NCBI GenBank assembly: GCA_963169645.1
Contig: CAUJCO010000008.1
Coordinates: forward strand, 1-64,000
Direction of reading: 5' to 3'
From: Bacteroidota bacterium
GTDB taxonomy: Bacteria; Bacteroidota; Bacteroidia; Chitinophagales; JADIYW01
Length of the DNA stretch: 64,000 nt
Below, piece after piece: positions 61,526 through 64,000 of the stretch; the stretch's first letter is position 1, and each line of letters starts with the position of its first letter. A program made the translations under genes and the position numbers. The notes below the pieces were generated by a model. The model was not told the origin of the DNA, did not search any database, and saw only the letters and a program-made list of their open reading frames with translations.

Positions 61526-62745
61526 AAAGTTCGTTTTAAACAAGCCATAAAAAATCCATCACCATCATAGGTAGTGGGTAAAAGTTGTTGTGTTTTTTCT
61601 ATACTGAAAGTTGTATTTTGTTCCAGGAAAAATTGAATTGCTTGTTCGTTTTCTTGTGGTAAAATACTACAGGTTGCATAAATTATTTTCCCATTTTTAT
61701 GCAAGCAATTTTTATATTCTTGTAATAAACTACGTTGGATAGCACTGTATTCATTTACTTTTTCCGAATTTATTTTGTATTTCAAATCAGCTTGCCGTTT
61801 AAATGTTCCTGTGCCACTGCATGGTGCATCTATCAAAATGCAATCTATATTTTTTAGTTTTTTAGCTTCTTTAAAATCAATGATTTCTATGTTTTTACAG
61901 CCGGCTTGTTGAGCACGCAAAGCTAAATTTTTCACTCTTGATGCTTGGTAGTCGGTTGCATAAATTTTCCCATTATTTTTCAGTAACGCCGATATCTGCA
62001 ACGTTTTTCCGCCGGCTCCGGCACATAAATCTAAAATAGTAATCGGGTGTATTTGTTTTATGTTCTGAATTGTATTCATCAAAAAAAGCCCGATAGTTTG
62101 TGAACCGATATCTTGAAATTCAAATAAACCTTGCTTGTAATAAATGCTATTTTTTAAATTATTTTTAGATAGAATTTTTATGCAATTTTCAAGCTGTGTT
62201 GGTTCGTAATCTATAGCTTCTTTTTTTAGTAAATCAATGAAATCTGCAGATGTTGTTTTAAGCGTGTTGACACGAATATAGATAGTTGGTTTGTTATTTA
62301 AAGCAACTGCTATTGCGTGCCATTGCTCTCCAATGTGTTCTAAACAAAAATTATAAAATGCTTCCGGATAGGATTGTGTGATATGATTTTCCGAAATAGG
62401 TAATGTAATTACATTTTCTAATTCTTGAATTTCTTTTTCTGTTACTTCAAATATTTCCGGATTTTTTATTTTATATTTTCTATTTAATAAACTCATTAAA
62501 ACTAAATGTGCATACTTCGTATATGCTGGATGGTAAACACCTAATTGATGACTGTATTTTAATTTCCATCGCACAATGTCGTACACGCTTTCTGCAATCA
62601 TACTTCTATCTCGTGCACCAAAATTTTTATTTTGTTTCAGTATAAAACCTACTTCTTTATCGGCAACTTTTTGTTCTTCAAAAATCGACTTTAAACAAGC
62701 AATAATTGTTTGCAGAATGGATGCGTGTATTTTTATCTCTTGCAT
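61522..62745 (-). CDS. RsmB/NOP-family rRNA m5C methyltransferase
   Basis: ILDLCAGAGGKTLQISALL, DAPCSGTGTFKRQADLKYK, IIYATCSILPQENEQAI. Confidence 0.93.
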   Translation of the reverse strand: MQEIKIHASILQTIIACLKSIFEEQKVADKEVGFILKQNKNFGARDRSMIAESVYDIVRWKLKYSHQLGVYHPAYTKYAHLVLMSLLNRKYKIKNPEIFEVTEKEIQELENVITLPISENHITQSYPEAFYNFCLEHIGEQWHAIAVALNNKPTIYIRVNTLKTTSADFIDLLKKEAIDYEPTQLENCIKILSKNNLKNSIYYKQGLFEFQDIGSQTIGLFLMNTIQNIKQIHPITILDLCAGAGGKTLQISALLKNNGKIYATDYQASRVKNLALRAQQAGCKNIEIIDFKEAKKLKNIDCILIDAPCSGTGTFKRQADLKYKINSEKVNEYSAIQRSLLQEYKNCLHKNGKIIYATCSILPQENEQAIQFFLEQNTTFSIEKTQQLLPTTYDGDGFFMACLKRTF

Positions 62746-62746
62746 G

Positions 62747-63190
62747 TTATCGAGTCAGTTTTTGTATGATTTCGGTATGTTGAGGAAATTGTTCCGATAA
62801 TTGTTGTCGGTTGGCTAATTCAAAAAAATCAAATTGAAATTCCGGAACAACAGTGCAACCACACAATGCAAAACCGTGTTCGCCCATGCATTCAGCAGCA
62901 AACCAATTTCCGGCACTAACTACATGTTGGAACTGCATATTGTTATTGGAAAGTATTGTTTTTTTATAGCTTCCTCTTGCATCTATTTCATGAATAGATA
63001 TAGCATCACCGAGATACCAATTCCATTGTTCATCCGCATTTATTTTATGAAAGGCAGAAAAATTATCTTGCAACATCAAATATAATATTGCCGAAAAAGC
63101 CTGATTGTTGGCGGTATAAGTACGTTTGTAGTAGCCACCTTCCGGATGTGGTATTAATTGTAGCTGTTCAATAATGGAATCTGCTGTCAT
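62747..63190 (-). CDS. Cupin domain (DUF985) protein
   Basis: PHPEGGYYKRTYTANN...AFHKINADEQWNWYLGDA...VSAGNWFAAECMGEHGFALCGCTVVPEFQFDFFELA. Confidence 0.93.
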   Translation of the reverse strand: MTADSIIEQLQLIPHPEGGYYKRTYTANNQAFSAILYLMLQDNFSAFHKINADEQWNWYLGDAISIHEIDARGSYKKTILSNNNMQFQHVVSAGNWFAAECMGEHGFALCGCTVVPEFQFDFFELANRQQLSEQFPQHTEIIQKLTR

Positions 63191-63312
63191 GTGATAAAAA
63201 TAAGACTCTTAATGGATTTAAGTTGAATGCAATAAATCATTCAACTAAATTTAAACTTAAATTTTTAAACAACTCCAAAATTAGTATTACTTTGGATAAA
63301 TTAATTTTTTAT

Positions 63313-64000
63313 ATGCAAAAACCTATTTTGGTTTTCAAAATCGGAACAGCTTCCATTACGGATGATAAAGGTAATTTAGATGAATTGGTCGTGAAAAACA
63401 TTGCCAAACAATTAGCTGTTTTAAATAAAGAATATTGTGTGCTGATAGTATCATCCGGTGCGGTGGGAAGTGGCAAAAAATACATCAAAAATTATAGCGG
63501 AAAAATAGAAGAACGCAAAGCGGCGGCAGCTATCGGAAACCCGTTGTTAATACAAAAATATTCCGAAGCGTTTGCAAAATATAAAATTCCAATTGCGCAG
63601 AGTTTATGTGAACGCGGTCATTTTTCAGATAGAGAAAAATTTTTACAATTACGTGCTACATATAATGAACTTTGGAAAAATGGTATTATTCCGATTGCCA
63701 ATGAAAACGATGTTGTTAGCTCGCGCGAATTAAAATTTTCGGATAACGATGAATTGGCTACTTTATTAGCATTGGGATTTGGTGCTAAATTATTGCTCAT
63801 TGCTACATCGGTTCAAGGTGTGTTAGATAAAGAAGGAAAAGTAATTCCAAAAATCGAAAAATTTAATGAGCAAGTACTGTCATTAGCTACTAAAGAAAAA
63901 TCTAAAACCGGATTAGGTGGTATGATTAGTAAGTTGACTTTTGCTCATTTGGCTACCAATTTAGGCATCAAAGTAATCATCTTTTCCGCCAAAGGAACGA
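63313..64000 (+). CDS. proB: Glutamate 5-kinase, truncated by window end; missing from ORF track
   Basis: ATG at 63313: MQKPILVFKIGTASITDD...VSSGAVGSGKK...PIANENDVVS...FSDNDELATLLALG...KTGLGGMISKL. Confidence 0.92.
   Translation, partial: MQKPILVFKIGTASITDDKGNLDELVVKNIAKQLAVLNKEYCVLIVSSGAVGSGKKYIKNYSGKIEERKAAAAIGNPLLIQKYSEAFAKYKIPIAQSLCERGHFSDREKFLQLRATYNELWKNGIIPIANENDVVSSRELKFSDNDELATLLALGFGAKLLLIATSVQGVLDKEGKVIPKIEKFNEQVLSLATKEKSKTGLGGMISKLTFAHLATNLGIKVIIFSAKGT

Noticed and set aside
1-64000. tRNA or rRNA genes
   Set aside because: No cloverleaf with a TTC-containing T-arm or rRNA-like stretch recognised by eye; a tRNAscan/barrnap run would settle it.

Overview
64 kb of an AT-rich Bacteroidota chromosome. 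Lineage is inferred from T9SS type A and type B cargo, a PorP/SprF-OmpA protein, DUF2723, YtxJ and TAnnTTTG promoter-like motifs. No rRNA, tRNA, CRISPR array or transposase was recognised. Most of the window is housekeeping or envelope genes: prfC, lipA, mscL, rlmB, tdk, waaA, folD, udk, gmk, apaG, an rsmB-like gene, partial proB, and a surface-polysaccharide operon (UDP-sugar dehydrogenase, rfbB, Wza-like SLBB, Wzz-like, rfbC, cysQ). The most interesting part is 15.1-31.8 kb. Two TMTC-like (DUF1736 + TPR) integral-membrane proteins, a polyprenol-phosphate-mannose synthase-like GT2 and a GT4 surround two very large Ser/Thr/Gly-rich T9SS-exported paralogs that share their ends but have different central modules. 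A DUF2723 (TMEM260-family) gene lies 4.4 kb further on. I propose this as a candidate bacterial protein O-mannosylation system for T9SS surface proteins. A second candidate novelty is a tiny ORF (10197-10418, minus) encoding one hydrophobic helix followed by seven IVDPTGGN repeats, with its own terminator. Other observations: two adjacent heptanucleotide arrays, a 47-aa lipoprotein missing from the ORF track, a type B cargo/PorP-OmpA pair, convergent gene pairs that split into near-overlapping stops versus shared hairpin terminators, and promoter-like motifs almost abutting several start codons. Family assignments are by reading the proteins; no database search was run.
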